A stretch of 64,000 nt of DNA, taken from assembly GCF_001662875.1 (NCBI RefSeq), contig NZ_JPVZ01000009.1, forward strand, positions 1 through 64,000. Reading direction: 5' to 3'. Made by a program: the position numbers and the translations under genes. Below, piece by piece: positions 36,634-45,817 of this stretch. Below the pieces are notes generated by a model. That model had not been told where the DNA came from. It searched no databases and saw nothing but the letters and a program-made list of their open reading frames with translations. Source of the stretch: Thalassospira tepidiphila MCCC 1A03514 (GTDB lineage: Bacteria > Pseudomonadota > Alphaproteobacteria > Rhodospirillales > Thalassospiraceae). Numbering within the stretch: the stretch's first letter is position 1; each line of letters begins with the position of its first letter.

Positions 36634-37227
36634 TTACGTCCTCTGCAGGCCTTTGCCAAAGCCGACTTCGCGTTGGCGTTCAAGTTCGGTCATCCAGCGT
36701 TCGAACATCGCATCACGCTCAAGCTGAATGGCGTAGTGGCGATGAAGGGCTGCGGTCAGGCGCCCTTCGCGGCCAAGAAGTTCATCGGCAAAGGCGATCA
36801 TGACCGAGTTCGGCCAGGCAATCGGACGCATTTCGCGGATGGTGGTAAAGATGCTGTCTTCATCACGGTCCGGTTCGCACTGTGCCATCAGGGTGATCAT
36901 GGCGGCGGTCGAACGCGACACGCCCATGTGACAATGCACCAGCAAATGGCCATCGCGACGATCCGCGCGGCTTCCGATCAGGGTTTCGCCGTAGGCAAGG
37001 ATGGCTTCGACATCAGCCTTGGTCGGGGCAGGACGGCCTTCCTTGTCCTCGATCACGTCATGGAAACGTAAAATAGTGCGTTCATGCGGGTCAAAGTTGG
37101 CAAAAATGGTCGGGTCTTCACGTTCGGGATCAAGGACTGACAGGACATGGGTCACACCATGGCTGCGATGGGTCGGCAGCTCGTCAATGCCACAGATGGT
37201 CAGGCGCGAAATAGCAATTGGTTTCAT
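36634..37227 (-). CDS. Dual-specificity-type protein tyrosine phosphatase
   Basis: A 197-residue cysteine phosphatase. The catalytic P-loop is H98-C99-H-M-G-V-S-R105-S-T, the CX5R signature, and D56 in RFHDVIED is a candidate general acid. The fold resembles the small dual-specificity phosphatases found in alphaproteobacteria. It stands alone between a convergent cupin gene and agmatinase; its target is unknown. Confidence 0.9.
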   Translation of the reverse strand: MKPIAISRLTICGIDELPTHRSHGVTHVLSVLDPEREDPTIFANFDPHERTILRFHDVIEDKEGRPAPTKADVEAILAYGETLIGSRADRRDGHLLVHCHMGVSRSTAAMITLMAQCEPDRDEDSIFTTIREMRPIAWPNSVMIAFADELLGREGRLTAALHRHYAIQLERDAMFERWMTELERQREVGFGKGLQRT

Positions 37228-37282
37228 TTCCGTATCTCTTGTCTTCTTTTGTTTTTCTGATTGCTATCAGAGCACAGGAAAA

Positions 37283-37322
37283 TGAAAAAACAAGGGCCGG
37301 TATCATGAAATAATACCGGCCC
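37283..37322 (-). terminator. Terminator of the puu-speB operon
   Basis: A 10-bp stem (37294-37303 with 37313-37322) followed on the minus strand by TTGTTTTTT, 28 bases after the agmatinase stop. Confidence 0.88.
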
Positions 37323-37349
37323 CCTAAATTTTTGATCTGAAACGTCAGA

Positions 37350-38321
37350 TTACTTTGCGCGGTTAACCGCATGAATGTTCAGCATTTCCCACGCCATGGT
37401 CGCACCGGCAAGCGCTGTGATGTCCGAAACATCATAAGGCGGGGAAACTTCGACAACGTCACTGCCGATCAGGTTCACATGCCCCGCAAGACCGCGCAGG
37501 ATCGATACAGCCTGATGGCTGGTCAAACCGCCCAGAACCGGCGTACCTGTGCCCGGTGCATAGCACGGATCAAGCCCATCAATGTCAAAGGTGATATAGG
37601 CCGGGTTGTCGCCCACCGTGGCCTTGATCTTTTCAACAATGGCGTCAATCGACATCGACTGAACATCCGGGCCATACAGGATATTAAACCCGTGGGTCGA
37701 TTCATTGTGCGTGCGAATGCCAACTTGAATGGATTTTGACGGATTGACGATGCCCTTTTGGGCCGCGTGCCAGAACATGGTGCCGTGATCAATCCGATCG
37801 CCGTCATCTTCCCAGGTGTCGGAATGGGCATCAAACTGGATCAGTGAAATGCCATCACCATACTTTTCGGCGTGCGCCTTCAGGATCGGATAGGTGATGA
37901 AGTGATCGCCACCGATGGTGAGCATCTTGGCGCCGGACTGAACGATGTCACGTGCGTGATCTTCGATCATTTCCGGAAGCTTTTCCGGATGGCCCGGATC
38001 AATAACCATGTCGCCATAATCAATCACCGCCATCTCGGCAAAGATATCACGGCCAGACGGGAAATGCGGTGCCCAGGCAAGGTTGGTCGATGCACGACGC
38101 ACACCCTGCGGGCCCAAACGCGTGCCCGGTCGGCTTGATGTTGCCAGATCATAGGGGATACCGGTCACAGCAACATCAATCCCATTGAGATCGCGCGAAT
38201 ATCGGCGGCGCATGAAGGACAGCGCACCGGAATACATCGGTTCGCTGGTGTTCTGATGCACAGATTTCGCCGTAAAGGCGTTATCACCGCCCTTGGTGTC
38301 AATGACCCCGGTGCTGCTCAT
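37350..38321 (-). CDS. speB: Agmatinase / ureohydrolase
   Basis: Hydrolyses agmatine to putrescine and urea. Binuclear manganese ligands are visible: the His of GGDHFITYP (about 140), QFDAHSDTW (about 163-171) and TFDIDGLDP (about 245-253). The length of 323 residues fits bacterial agmatinase rather than arginase, and the polyamine context agrees, although guanidino-acid hydrolases look alike. It is the last gene of the operon puuA-puuR-puuC-speB, 66 bases after puuC, before a terminator. Confidence 0.9.
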   Translation of the reverse strand: MSSTGVIDTKGGDNAFTAKSVHQNTSEPMYSGALSFMRRRYSRDLNGIDVAVTGIPYDLATSSRPGTRLGPQGVRRASTNLAWAPHFPSGRDIFAEMAVIDYGDMVIDPGHPEKLPEMIEDHARDIVQSGAKMLTIGGDHFITYPILKAHAEKYGDGISLIQFDAHSDTWEDDGDRIDHGTMFWHAAQKGIVNPSKSIQVGIRTHNESTHGFNILYGPDVQSMSIDAIVEKIKATVGDNPAYITFDIDGLDPCYAPGTGTPVLGGLTSHQAVSILRGLAGHVNLIGSDVVEVSPPYDVSDITALAGATMAWEMLNIHAVNRAK

Positions 38322-38387
38322 TTTTAAACCCTTCTTACTTCCCGTATCAAACCCGGACCGTCTGCCTGCCAGCGGTCGACGGAGTTC

Positions 38388-39893
38388 TTACGCGTCGCCC
38401 AGTGCAATCCAGGTCGACTTGATTTCACAATATTTGTCCAGCGCATGCAGCGAACGGTCGCGACCGGTACCGGACTGTTTGTAACCACCAAACGGCATCG
38501 TGATTGATCCACCGTCCCAGCAATTGACCCAGACAAGACCCGAACGCAGTTTCTTTGCGGTCATGTGTGCCTTGTTGATGTCGCGCGTCCAGACTGCTGC
38601 TGCCAGACCATATGGCGTATCATTTGCGGTCTGAACAGCCTCTTTCCAGTCCTTGACCGAAATAACCGACAGAACCGGGCCAAAGATTTCTTCCTTGGCA
38701 ATCGTCATGTCGTTCTTGATGCCGTCAAACACGGTCGGCTCGACATAATACCCACCAGATTCGGTGCGAACCCGTTTACCACCAGTGCGAAGGACCCCGC
38801 CCTCGCTGGATCCTTTTTCGATATAACCCAGAACACGGTTCATCTGGCTTTCATCGACAATCGCGCCCATCTGGCTTTTCGGATCAAGCGGATCACCCGG
38901 CTGCATTTTCGCACCTGCGGCGACCACCTTTTCAATAAACTCGTCCTTGATGCTTTCTTCGACAATCAGGCGCGAACCAGCCGTGCAGACCTCGCCCTGA
39001 TTATAGAAGATACCGCCCGCAGCCGCAGCAGCAGCCGCATCCATATCCGGGCAATCGGCCAGAACGATGTTCGGGCTTTTGCCTCCGCATTCCAGCCAGA
39101 CACGCTTCATGTTCGACTGACCGGAATACTGCAAGAACAGCTTGCCGACTTCGCCCGACCCGGTAAAGGTCACGCAATCAACATCTTCATGCAGGCCAAG
39201 CGCCTTCCCCGCCGTTGGGCCAAAGCCCGGCACAACGTTCAGAACGCCTTCGGGAATACCGGCCTCAACCGCGATTTCCGCCACACGAAGGGCGGTCAGT
39301 GGTGACTGCTCAGCTGGTTTGAGGATGATCGAGTTCCCCATCGCCAGGGCCGGGCCAAGCTTCCAGACTGCCATCATCAGCGGGAAGTTCCACGGCACAA
39401 CGGCGGCAACCACGCCCAGCGGTTCACGGGTGATCATGCCGATTTCATTGGTGCCCGACGGAGAGATTTCGTCATAGATCTTGTCAATCGCCTCGGCATA
39501 CCAGCGGATGCACTTATAGGACAGCGGAATGTCATCGCGCGCCGCCAGCGTGATCGGCTTGCCCATATCAAGGCTTTCGAGAAGCGCCAGTTCGGCCGCG
39601 TTCTTTTCAAGCAGATCGGCGAAATGCAGCATGATTGCCTTGCGTTTCGCAGGGGCGGCTTCGGACCAGCTGCCTTTTTCAAACACCGCACGCGCCGATG
39701 CCACCGCGCGATTGACGTCTTCGACGTCACATTCGGCAACCTTGGTCAGCACCGACCCATCACGCGGACTGATGCAATCAAATGTCTTGCCGGATGCCGC
39801 ATCGACATAGGCACCGTTGATGAACGCCTTGTTACGAATATCAAGGGCGGCGGCCTGCGCGGTCAGTTGTTCAAAATTCATCGGATTGGTCAT
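38388..39893 (-). CDS. puuC: Gamma-glutamyl-gamma-aminobutyraldehyde dehydrogenase
   Basis: An NAD-dependent aldehyde dehydrogenase, 501 residues. The catalytic Glu lies in WLECGGKSPN and the catalytic Cys in NQGEVCTAGSRL; the nucleotide motif FTGSGEVGK and the tail SGTGRDRSLHALDKYCEIK fit the PuuC class. AGGAGA precedes the ATG at 39893; the longer frame to 39977 is not needed. Its place between puuR and speB supports oxidation of the gamma-glutamylated aldehyde made by PuuB, though such enzymes accept several amino-aldehydes. Confidence 0.92.
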   Translation of the reverse strand: MTNPMNFEQLTAQAAALDIRNKAFINGAYVDAASGKTFDCISPRDGSVLTKVAECDVEDVNRAVASARAVFEKGSWSEAAPAKRKAIMLHFADLLEKNAAELALLESLDMGKPITLAARDDIPLSYKCIRWYAEAIDKIYDEISPSGTNEIGMITREPLGVVAAVVPWNFPLMMAVWKLGPALAMGNSIILKPAEQSPLTALRVAEIAVEAGIPEGVLNVVPGFGPTAGKALGLHEDVDCVTFTGSGEVGKLFLQYSGQSNMKRVWLECGGKSPNIVLADCPDMDAAAAAAAGGIFYNQGEVCTAGSRLIVEESIKDEFIEKVVAAGAKMQPGDPLDPKSQMGAIVDESQMNRVLGYIEKGSSEGGVLRTGGKRVRTESGGYYVEPTVFDGIKNDMTIAKEEIFGPVLSVISVKDWKEAVQTANDTPYGLAAAVWTRDINKAHMTAKKLRSGLVWVNCWDGGSITMPFGGYKQSGTGRDRSLHALDKYCEIKSTWIALGDA

Positions 39894-39986
39894 CGCAAGT
39901 CTCCTGACGGATGGCGCGTTTGGATTTTTCAAAGTTGATCGTGGCACGTGGCACCTTGATAGGCACTCTGGCAGCACGATCTGTCA

Positions 39987-40535
39987 TCAATATGACGGTG
40001 GCGTCGCCGCACTGACGACTTCACATTCCCCGTCACCCACATTTCGAAAACGATGTGGAATTTCTGCATTGAAGTAATAGGCATCACCGGGGCCAAGTAC
40101 CTTGACCCGTTCACCCACCGTGACTTCAAGCTTGCCACGGACGACAACACCGGCTTCCTCGCCCTTCTGGACAATCAGGTTGTTACCGGTATCCCCGCCC
40201 GCAGGGTATGTTTCATGCAGCACGCGCAGGTTACGATCCTTGCGCGATGCCCCGACAAGACGCATCGACATCGTCCCGTCAGACAGTTCGACAAGGTCTT
40301 CTTTCCTGAAAAAGATTTCTTCACCGGTATCAAGATCAATGGTGAAGAAATCAATCAGGCTCATGGGAATGCCAGCCAGAACCTTGGCCAGGCTATCAAC
40401 AGACGGGCTGACCCGGTTCTGTTCAATCGTCGAGATCGTGCTGTTGGTCACACCGGCCCGGCGGGCCAGTTCACGCTGCGACAGCCCGTACATGCTGCGC
40501 ACCGCCTTCAGACGATCCCCTACCTTTTGCGACAT
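39987..40535 (-). CDS. puuR: HTH-XRE/cupin regulator of polyamine catabolism
   Basis: A 182-residue repressor-type protein. The N-terminal helix-turn-helix (about 7-62: LSQRELARRAGVTNSTISTIE) is followed by a cupin ligand-binding domain (about 105-180) with YYFNAEIPHRFRN. PuuR of E. coli has this architecture and is relieved by putrescine. Here it is encoded inside the operon it probably controls, 42 bases after puuA. Confidence 0.9.
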   Translation of the reverse strand: MSQKVGDRLKAVRSMYGLSQRELARRAGVTNSTISTIEQNRVSPSVDSLAKVLAGIPMSLIDFFTIDLDTGEEIFFRKEDLVELSDGTMSMRLVGASRKDRNLRVLHETYPAGGDTGNNLIVQKGEEAGVVVRGKLEVTVGERVKVLGPGDAYYFNAEIPHRFRNVGDGECEVVSAATPPSY

Positions 40536-40577
40536 TCCCGTCTTTTCCCTGTCAAACTTTATTGTTGTTTTGTCTGG

Positions 40578-41966
40578 TTAGACCGCGTCGAGATACCAGC
40601 GATATTCCAGCTGGGTGACTTCGGCAAAGAACTCGTCATATTCGGCACGGCGACAGATATCGAACACCTCGACAAAACGTTCGCCGAGATATTCCTTGAC
40701 GATGTCACCTTCGACAAAGCGGTCGAGGGCCGAAATCATGCTGCGCGGAACAATGCGACCGCCATGCTGTTCATAGCCGTTGCCAACGGTCGGTTCACCC
40801 GGATCAAGTTTGTTCTTCATGCCGTGATGCATGCCCGCCAAAACACACGCCAAGACCAGATACGGGTTGGCATCGGCACCCGACACGCGGTGTTCAACAC
40901 GGGCGGCCTTCGGGCTGCCAGCCGGAATACGAAGGGCGACGGTACGGTTGTTCAAACCCCAGTTCGGTGACATCGGCGCATAGGCCTTGTTCTGGAACCG
41001 GCGGAAGGAATTCGGGTTTGGTGCAAAGATCGCCATGCTTTCAAACATGCTTTCCTGCAGGCCACCAATCGCAAAGCGCAGATTGTCCGACACTTCCTCG
41101 TCACCTACCGGCGACAGGACATTATTGTCATCCTTGTCGCGCAGCGACACATGAACATGCAGGCCATTGCCCGCCTGATCGGAATACGGTTTTGCCATGA
41201 AGGTCGCAGTCACACCGTGATCCCAGGCAATACCCTTAACCACGCGTTTGAGCTGCATGGCGTGATCTGCCGCCATCATCGGATCGGTCACGTGACCAAG
41301 ATTGATTTCAAACTGCCCCGGGCCTGCCTCGGCAACGATGGTGTCGGCCGGAATTCCCTGACGGTTGAGTTCGGCAACCGCATCATGCAGGACTTTTTCA
41401 AAATCCTCGATCTGTTGCAGGCCATAAACCTGCACGCCGTCAGACGCAATCCCGCCACCAAGCGGCTGCGGCGGCAGCGGTGCGGCGGTTTCCTGGTTCT
41501 GATCGGCAAGATAGAATTCAAGCTCAAGTGCCACGGTCGGATAAAAACCATCGGCGGCCATGCGATCAACGACGCCCTGCAACACATTGCGTGGATCAGC
41601 AAAAAACTTGGTACCGTCAAGGTTATACAGGCTCATCATCACCTGTGCGAGGGGCAGTTCACCATAAGGCACACGACAAAGGGTCCCCGGGATCGGTTTT
41701 GCCAGATTGTCCTGATCACCGCTCGACCAAAGAAGGCCCGTGCCTTCGGGGTTGTCACCCGTGATATCAACCAGGCACATGGAGCCCGGCAGCGTTACAC
41801 CTTCGCTAAAGCTTTTAAGGAATTTCTGTTTGCTGATTCGCTTGCCGCGAAACACGCCGTTAATGTCGGGAATGAGCAACTCAACAAGTTCGACATCCGG
41901 ATTTTCTTCAAAGAATCGTTGGGCTTCCGCCCTACTGTCTTCGACGAACGACTTGTTCATCGTCAT
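40578..41966 (-). CDS. puuA: Gamma-glutamylputrescine synthetase
   Basis: A glutamine-synthetase-family ligase that joins glutamate to putrescine, using ATP. It has 462 residues from the ATG at 41966, which follows AGGGAG by 5 bases; the frame upstream to 42032 is not needed. Catalytic features include VALELEFYL, AGPGQFEINLGH, NGLHVHVSL and the ATP site NNRTVALRIP. The N-terminal ELLIPDINGVFRGKRI is characteristic of the PuuA/GlnT branch rather than of nitrogen-assimilating GlnA. It is the first gene of the puu operon. Confidence 0.94.
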   Translation of the reverse strand: MTMNKSFVEDSRAEAQRFFEENPDVELVELLIPDINGVFRGKRISKQKFLKSFSEGVTLPGSMCLVDITGDNPEGTGLLWSSGDQDNLAKPIPGTLCRVPYGELPLAQVMMSLYNLDGTKFFADPRNVLQGVVDRMAADGFYPTVALELEFYLADQNQETAAPLPPQPLGGGIASDGVQVYGLQQIEDFEKVLHDAVAELNRQGIPADTIVAEAGPGQFEINLGHVTDPMMAADHAMQLKRVVKGIAWDHGVTATFMAKPYSDQAGNGLHVHVSLRDKDDNNVLSPVGDEEVSDNLRFAIGGLQESMFESMAIFAPNPNSFRRFQNKAYAPMSPNWGLNNRTVALRIPAGSPKAARVEHRVSGADANPYLVLACVLAGMHHGMKNKLDPGEPTVGNGYEQHGGRIVPRSMISALDRFVEGDIVKEYLGERFVEVFDICRRAEYDEFFAEVTQLEYRWYLDAV

Positions 41967-42267
41967 ATACTCCCTGAGAAGGCCTGTTATTAAACTGTAA
42001 CGCATCGTGCCGCGCCGGATAGCCCCGGTCAAGCCCCTTCGTTCGATATATCGTGCAAATCATGCAATGCACAATTTTCTGGCGCGACAGGATGGCTCAG
42101 CAGCACAGACCACTCACATCGACCGCCAGGTAACAAAAACTGACCTTGAATTCCTCAAAAAGATTGTCGAAAAATCCTCTTGCAAAGGTGTTCGAAAAAA
42201 CGAACACTAAGGTCAGATGTTCAACATATCGCACGAAAGCAGAGCAGCCCCACTGTCAGGAGACGTT
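41967..42267. promoter_or_regulatory. Divergent puuA/aminotransferase control region with inverted repeats
   Basis: This 301-bp noncoding region separates the puuA operon from the divergent aminotransferase. A perfect inverted repeat, GTGTTCG-N6-CGAACAC, lies at 42188-42207, and a short palindrome CGATATATCG at 42044-42053, 87 bases before puuA. Both are candidate operators for PuuR or another regulator. No promoter boxes could be assigned with confidence. Confidence 0.5.
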
Positions 42268-43638
42268 ATGAATAATTTCGACAAAACCGCCTATTGGCAG
42301 GATATTGATCAGGCTCACCACATTCACCCGTTCACCGATACGGCGGACCTGAACAATCGTGGCACCCGGGTTATCACACGTGCCGAAGGCGTCTTTATCG
42401 AAGATTCCAACGGCAAACGCTATCTTGATGGCATGGCGGGCCTGTGGTGTGTCAATGTCGGCTACGGCCGAAAGGAACTTGCCGAAGCCGCCTACAAGCA
42501 GATGCTTGAACTGCCCTATTACAACAACTTCTTCCAGTGCGCGAACACCCCGGCGATCGAGCTTTCCAAAGTTCTTGCCGAAATCACGCCAGAAGGTCTG
42601 AACCACGTTTTCTATGCCAATTCCGGCTCGGAAGCGAATGACACGGTTGTCCGCATGGTGCACCAGTACTGGAACCTTAAGGGCAAACCGGAACGTACCA
42701 CCATCATCAGCCGCAAGAACGCCTATCACGGCTCGACCGTTGCCGGTGCGTCGCTTGGCGGGATGTCGGGCATGCATTCGCAGGGCGGTGCGCTGGTGCG
42801 CGATATCGTTCATATCGATCAGCCATACTGGTACGGCGAAGGCGGCGATCACACCCCCGAAGAATTCGGTCTGATTGCAGCCCGCAAGCTTGAAGAAAAG
42901 ATCAAGGAACTTGGTGCAGACCGCGTTGGCGCCTTTATCGGTGAACCGATCCAGGGTGCTGGTGGCGTGATCATTCCGCCGTCAACCTACTGGCCGGAAA
43001 TTCAGCGTATCTGCAAGAAATACGACATCCTTCTGATTGCTGACGAAGTCATTTGCGGCTTTGGCCGGACCGGCGAATGGTTTGGCTCGGACACCTTTGA
43101 CATCAAGCCGGACCTGATGCCGATGGCAAAGGGCATGTCTTCGGGCTATTTGCCGATCTCGGCTGTCATGGTTGGCGATCGGGTTGCCGACGTCCTGATT
43201 AATGAATGCGGTGAATTCACCCACGGTTTCACCTATTCCGGTCATCCGGCATGTGCGGCTGTGGCGCTTGAAAACATTCGCATCCTGCGTGAAGAAAAGA
43301 TGGTCGAACGCGTCAAGGACGATATCGGCCCGTATTTCGCCAAGGCGCTGAAAACCCTTGAAGACCACCCGCTGGTCGGTGCGGTTGAAACCGTCGGTCT
43401 GATTGCCGGTATGCCGCTGGTGGATGACAAGAAAACCCGCAAGATGTTTGACAAGCCAGGCACCGTTGGCACGATGTGCCGCGATGCTTGTGTTGCCAAT
43501 GGCGTGATCATGCGTGCCTGTGGTGATCGCATGGTACTGTCACCGCCGCTTTGCATCACCAAGGAAGAAATCGACGAGCTGGTCAAACGGGCGCGTGCCG
43601 CCTTTGACGAGACCGCGAAGAAACTTGGCAAAATGTAA
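42268..43638 (+). CDS. Class III aminotransferase, polyamine:pyruvate type (SpuC-like)
   Basis: A PLP-dependent transaminase of 456 residues. The PLP lysine is in PMAKGMSSGYLPIS, the cofactor-binding aspartate in LLIADEVICGFGRTG, and the N-terminal GLWCVNVGYGRKEL is typical of the putrescine/diamine class. AGGAGA precedes the ATG at 42268. It faces the puu operon across a shared control region and offers a second, transamination-based route for putrescine or related amines. Substrate range cannot be read from the sequence. Confidence 0.9.
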   Translation: MNNFDKTAYWQDIDQAHHIHPFTDTADLNNRGTRVITRAEGVFIEDSNGKRYLDGMAGLWCVNVGYGRKELAEAAYKQMLELPYYNNFFQCANTPAIELSKVLAEITPEGLNHVFYANSGSEANDTVVRMVHQYWNLKGKPERTTIISRKNAYHGSTVAGASLGGMSGMHSQGGALVRDIVHIDQPYWYGEGGDHTPEEFGLIAARKLEEKIKELGADRVGAFIGEPIQGAGGVIIPPSTYWPEIQRICKKYDILLIADEVICGFGRTGEWFGSDTFDIKPDLMPMAKGMSSGYLPISAVMVGDRVADVLINECGEFTHGFTYSGHPACAAVALENIRILREEKMVERVKDDIGPYFAKALKTLEDHPLVGAVETVGLIAGMPLVDDKKTRKMFDKPGTVGTMCRDACVANGVIMRACGDRMVLSPPLCITKEEIDELVKRARAAFDETAKKLGKM

Positions 43639-43665
43639 TCCGGTTTCGATTACAGTAACTTATAC

Positions 43666-43702
43666 AAATACCCGGCATGAGTTATCATTGCCGGGTATTT
43701 TG
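43666..43702 (+). terminator. Terminator after the polyamine aminotransferase
   Basis: A perfect 11-bp stem (43666-43676 with 43690-43700, 13-nt loop) ending in TTT, 28 bases after the aminotransferase stop. The T tract is short, so some read-through into the next gene is possible. Confidence 0.75.
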
Positions 43703-43796
43703 ATTACAGCGATAATAAACCGCCCACCAAAGCCTGCCCCACAGGCACGCACATCCCAACGCCCCTCACCCAAGCCAAGCCCCAAAAGAGCCCACC

Positions 43797-45146
43797 ATGC
43801 TAAAACGTATCTATCAACCCGCCGCCTATCGCACCGACACCCTGCCTGACAGCTATTGGGTCGAAAGCGCATCGCCACTTCCTGTCTGTGAAACCCTGCC
43901 CGAAGAAGGTCATCTTAAAACCGATATCGCCATCATCGGCGGCGGTTATTGCGGCCTCTCGACGGCCCTGGAACTGGCAAGAAATGGGGCCAGTGTTGCG
44001 GTGTTCGATGCCGGTCGATCCGGTTGGGGCGCATCAGGGCGCAATGGTGGTTTTTGCTGCATGGGTGGCAGTGGCAAGGGATTTGGCCAACTGGCGAAGA
44101 GTTTTGGCGAAGACGCGGTCAAACAGTTTGCCCGTCATCAACGCGATGCCATCGATCTGGTGGATCAACGCCTGAATGACTGGGGCATTGATGCGGATCG
44201 TCATTCTGACGGCGAGGTGGTGCTGGCGCACAAACCTAACCGGGTCGCAGAACTTGCCCACGAAGCACAGGAACTGTCCCATTTCACAACCATCCCGACA
44301 GAACTGCTAAGCCGCGACGCATTGAAGGAACGCGGCCTTTGTGCGGCTGAAACGTATGGCGGTTTGCATGTTCAGGCCGGGTTTGGCATCAACCCGATGA
44401 AGTATCTTTCCGGCTTGCATGAACAATGCGTTCGCGCGGGTGTTCGGATATTTGAACAGGCAACCATCGAGCGGTTTGAGGAAGATGGCGATACCTATCG
44501 CCTATATGCCGGTAACACCCAAATCACTGCCGCAAAGATCGTCATCGCCACCAACGGATATAGTGCGGAAAACCTGCCCGACTGGATCGGCGGGCGCTTG
44601 ATGCCGGTCTTTTCGGGTATTCTGATTACCCGTCCGCTTCGCCCGGATGAGCTGGAAAATCAAGGCTGGACCAGCGACCTGATGGCTTTTGACAGCCGTA
44701 TCCTGCTGCATTATTTCCGCAAGCTGCCTGATAATCGTTTTCTGTTTGGTGGACGCGGCGGGATTACCGCAACACCCAAGGCCTTTGCCGCAGGCAAACA
44801 GGATCTGCTCGATAATTTCAAACGCATGTTCCCGGCCTGGCAGGATGTTGCCTTTACCCATCACTGGAACGGGCTTGCCTGCCTGTCGCAAAGCTGGCGG
44901 CCTTATATCGGTCAGGTTCCGGGTCATCACGATGTCTGGACCGCCCTTGCCTGGCATGGCAACGGGGTGGCAATGGCAAGTCTGGGTGGCAAGCTTTTGG
45001 CAGAACGGATGCTGGGCATCTGCGATGAGGACGATCTGGGCGCTGTCTTGACGACCCCGATGGATAAATTCCCGATGGCGTCATTGCGGCGTGTGGCGCG
45101 TTCTATCGGCTATCGCTATTACGGCCTGCATGATCGCTTTGCCTGA
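43797..45146 (+). CDS. FAD-dependent oxidoreductase, PuuB-like (copy 1)
   Basis: A 449-residue DAO-type flavoprotein. It has the Rossmann motif IAIIGGGYCGLSTALELA (about 44-61), the family signature GWGASGRNGGF (about 75-85), and the C-terminal flavin motif WTALAWHGNGVAMASLGGK. PuuB oxidises gamma-glutamylputrescine with oxygen, giving aldehyde, ammonia and hydrogen peroxide. The polyamine context makes this likely, but a second PuuB-like gene at 46968-48284 means the substrates may differ. Confidence 0.85.
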   Translation: MLKRIYQPAAYRTDTLPDSYWVESASPLPVCETLPEEGHLKTDIAIIGGGYCGLSTALELARNGASVAVFDAGRSGWGASGRNGGFCCMGGSGKGFGQLAKSFGEDAVKQFARHQRDAIDLVDQRLNDWGIDADRHSDGEVVLAHKPNRVAELAHEAQELSHFTTIPTELLSRDALKERGLCAAETYGGLHVQAGFGINPMKYLSGLHEQCVRAGVRIFEQATIERFEEDGDTYRLYAGNTQITAAKIVIATNGYSAENLPDWIGGRLMPVFSGILITRPLRPDELENQGWTSDLMAFDSRILLHYFRKLPDNRFLFGGRGGITATPKAFAAGKQDLLDNFKRMFPAWQDVAFTHHWNGLACLSQSWRPYIGQVPGHHDVWTALAWHGNGVAMASLGGKLLAERMLGICDEDDLGAVLTTPMDKFPMASLRRVARSIGYRYYGLHDRFA

Positions 45147-45191
45147 CCGATAATGCCATAACAGGTGATCTGTTTGCGTTCGGACACAAAG

Positions 45192-45203
45192 TGACATATG
45201 TCA
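45192..45203. promoter_or_regulatory. Palindrome upstream of the truncated haemoglobin gene
   Basis: A perfect 12-bp palindrome TGACATATGTCA is flanked by a further CGGACA (45181-45186) and TGTCCG (45204-45209) pair. It lies 64-75 bases upstream of the haemoglobin start. It resembles a dimeric-regulator operator but matches no NnrR, FNR or NsrR consensus that I can verify. Confidence 0.35.
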
Positions 45204-45266
45204 TGTCCGAAAATCGCTTCGTCGTTTAAAGCGGTTCCAGTTGATGCGCAAAACAGGCCCCTTACC

Positions 45267-45752
45267 ATGTCCGAAAAACAGCCAACCCTTGCCGAAATCA
45301 AGGAACGACGCGAAATTGCAACGCGGCGTATCAAGGAAGATACCGGCATTGATACGGACATGATCAAGAACATCGTGCATGGCTTTTACGCCAAGGTGCG
45401 CGATGATGACCTGCTGGGCCCGGTGTTTGATGAAAAGGTGGATAACTGGGACCATCATCTTGATCGCATGGTGATGTTCTGGTCCTCGGTCGCGCTGGCG
45501 ACTGGCAACTATGACGGGCGCCCAATGCAAAAGCACTTGCCGCTCAAGATCACCCGTCATCACTTTGACCGCTGGTTGCAACTCTTTGCCCAAACCCTTT
45601 CGGAATATTGCGAAGAACCCGCCGCCCGACATTTCATGGAACGGGCCCTTCGCATCGCTTCAAGCTTTGAAGTCGGCATTGCCGCCCATAATGGCGTGAT
45701 CCTGTCCAAGGGCGAACGCTATGACCCGGTATCAAGTTGGGAACCAAACTGA
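45267..45752 (+). CDS. Group III truncated haemoglobin
   Basis: A 161-residue haem protein of the TrHb3 (cgb/ctb-like) group. It shows the helical pattern FYAKVRDDDLLGPVF, the W-D-H-H-L and FWSSVALATGNYDGRPMQKH region, and the proximal histidine within HHFDRWLQLF. The group is implicated in oxygen or nitric oxide chemistry. The ATG at 45267 fits the family length, although its ribosome-binding site is weak; an earlier ATG at 45198 would add 23 unusual residues. It lies between two PuuB-like oxidases. Confidence 0.88.
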   Translation: MSEKQPTLAEIKERREIATRRIKEDTGIDTDMIKNIVHGFYAKVRDDDLLGPVFDEKVDNWDHHLDRMVMFWSSVALATGNYDGRPMQKHLPLKITRHHFDRWLQLFAQTLSEYCEEPAARHFMERALRIASSFEVGIAAHNGVILSKGERYDPVSSWEPN

Positions 45753-45790
45753 TCCTGAAACGTTAGGCAATCAGATACACATAACCACGC

Positions 45791-45817
45791 ACCCCGCAAA
45801 ACCGCGGGTTTGCTTTT
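45791..45817 (+). terminator. Terminator of the haemoglobin gene
   Basis: A short stem CCCGC/GCGGG (45793-45797 with 45804-45808) followed by TTTGCTTTTT, 40 bases after the haemoglobin stop. Confidence 0.6.
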
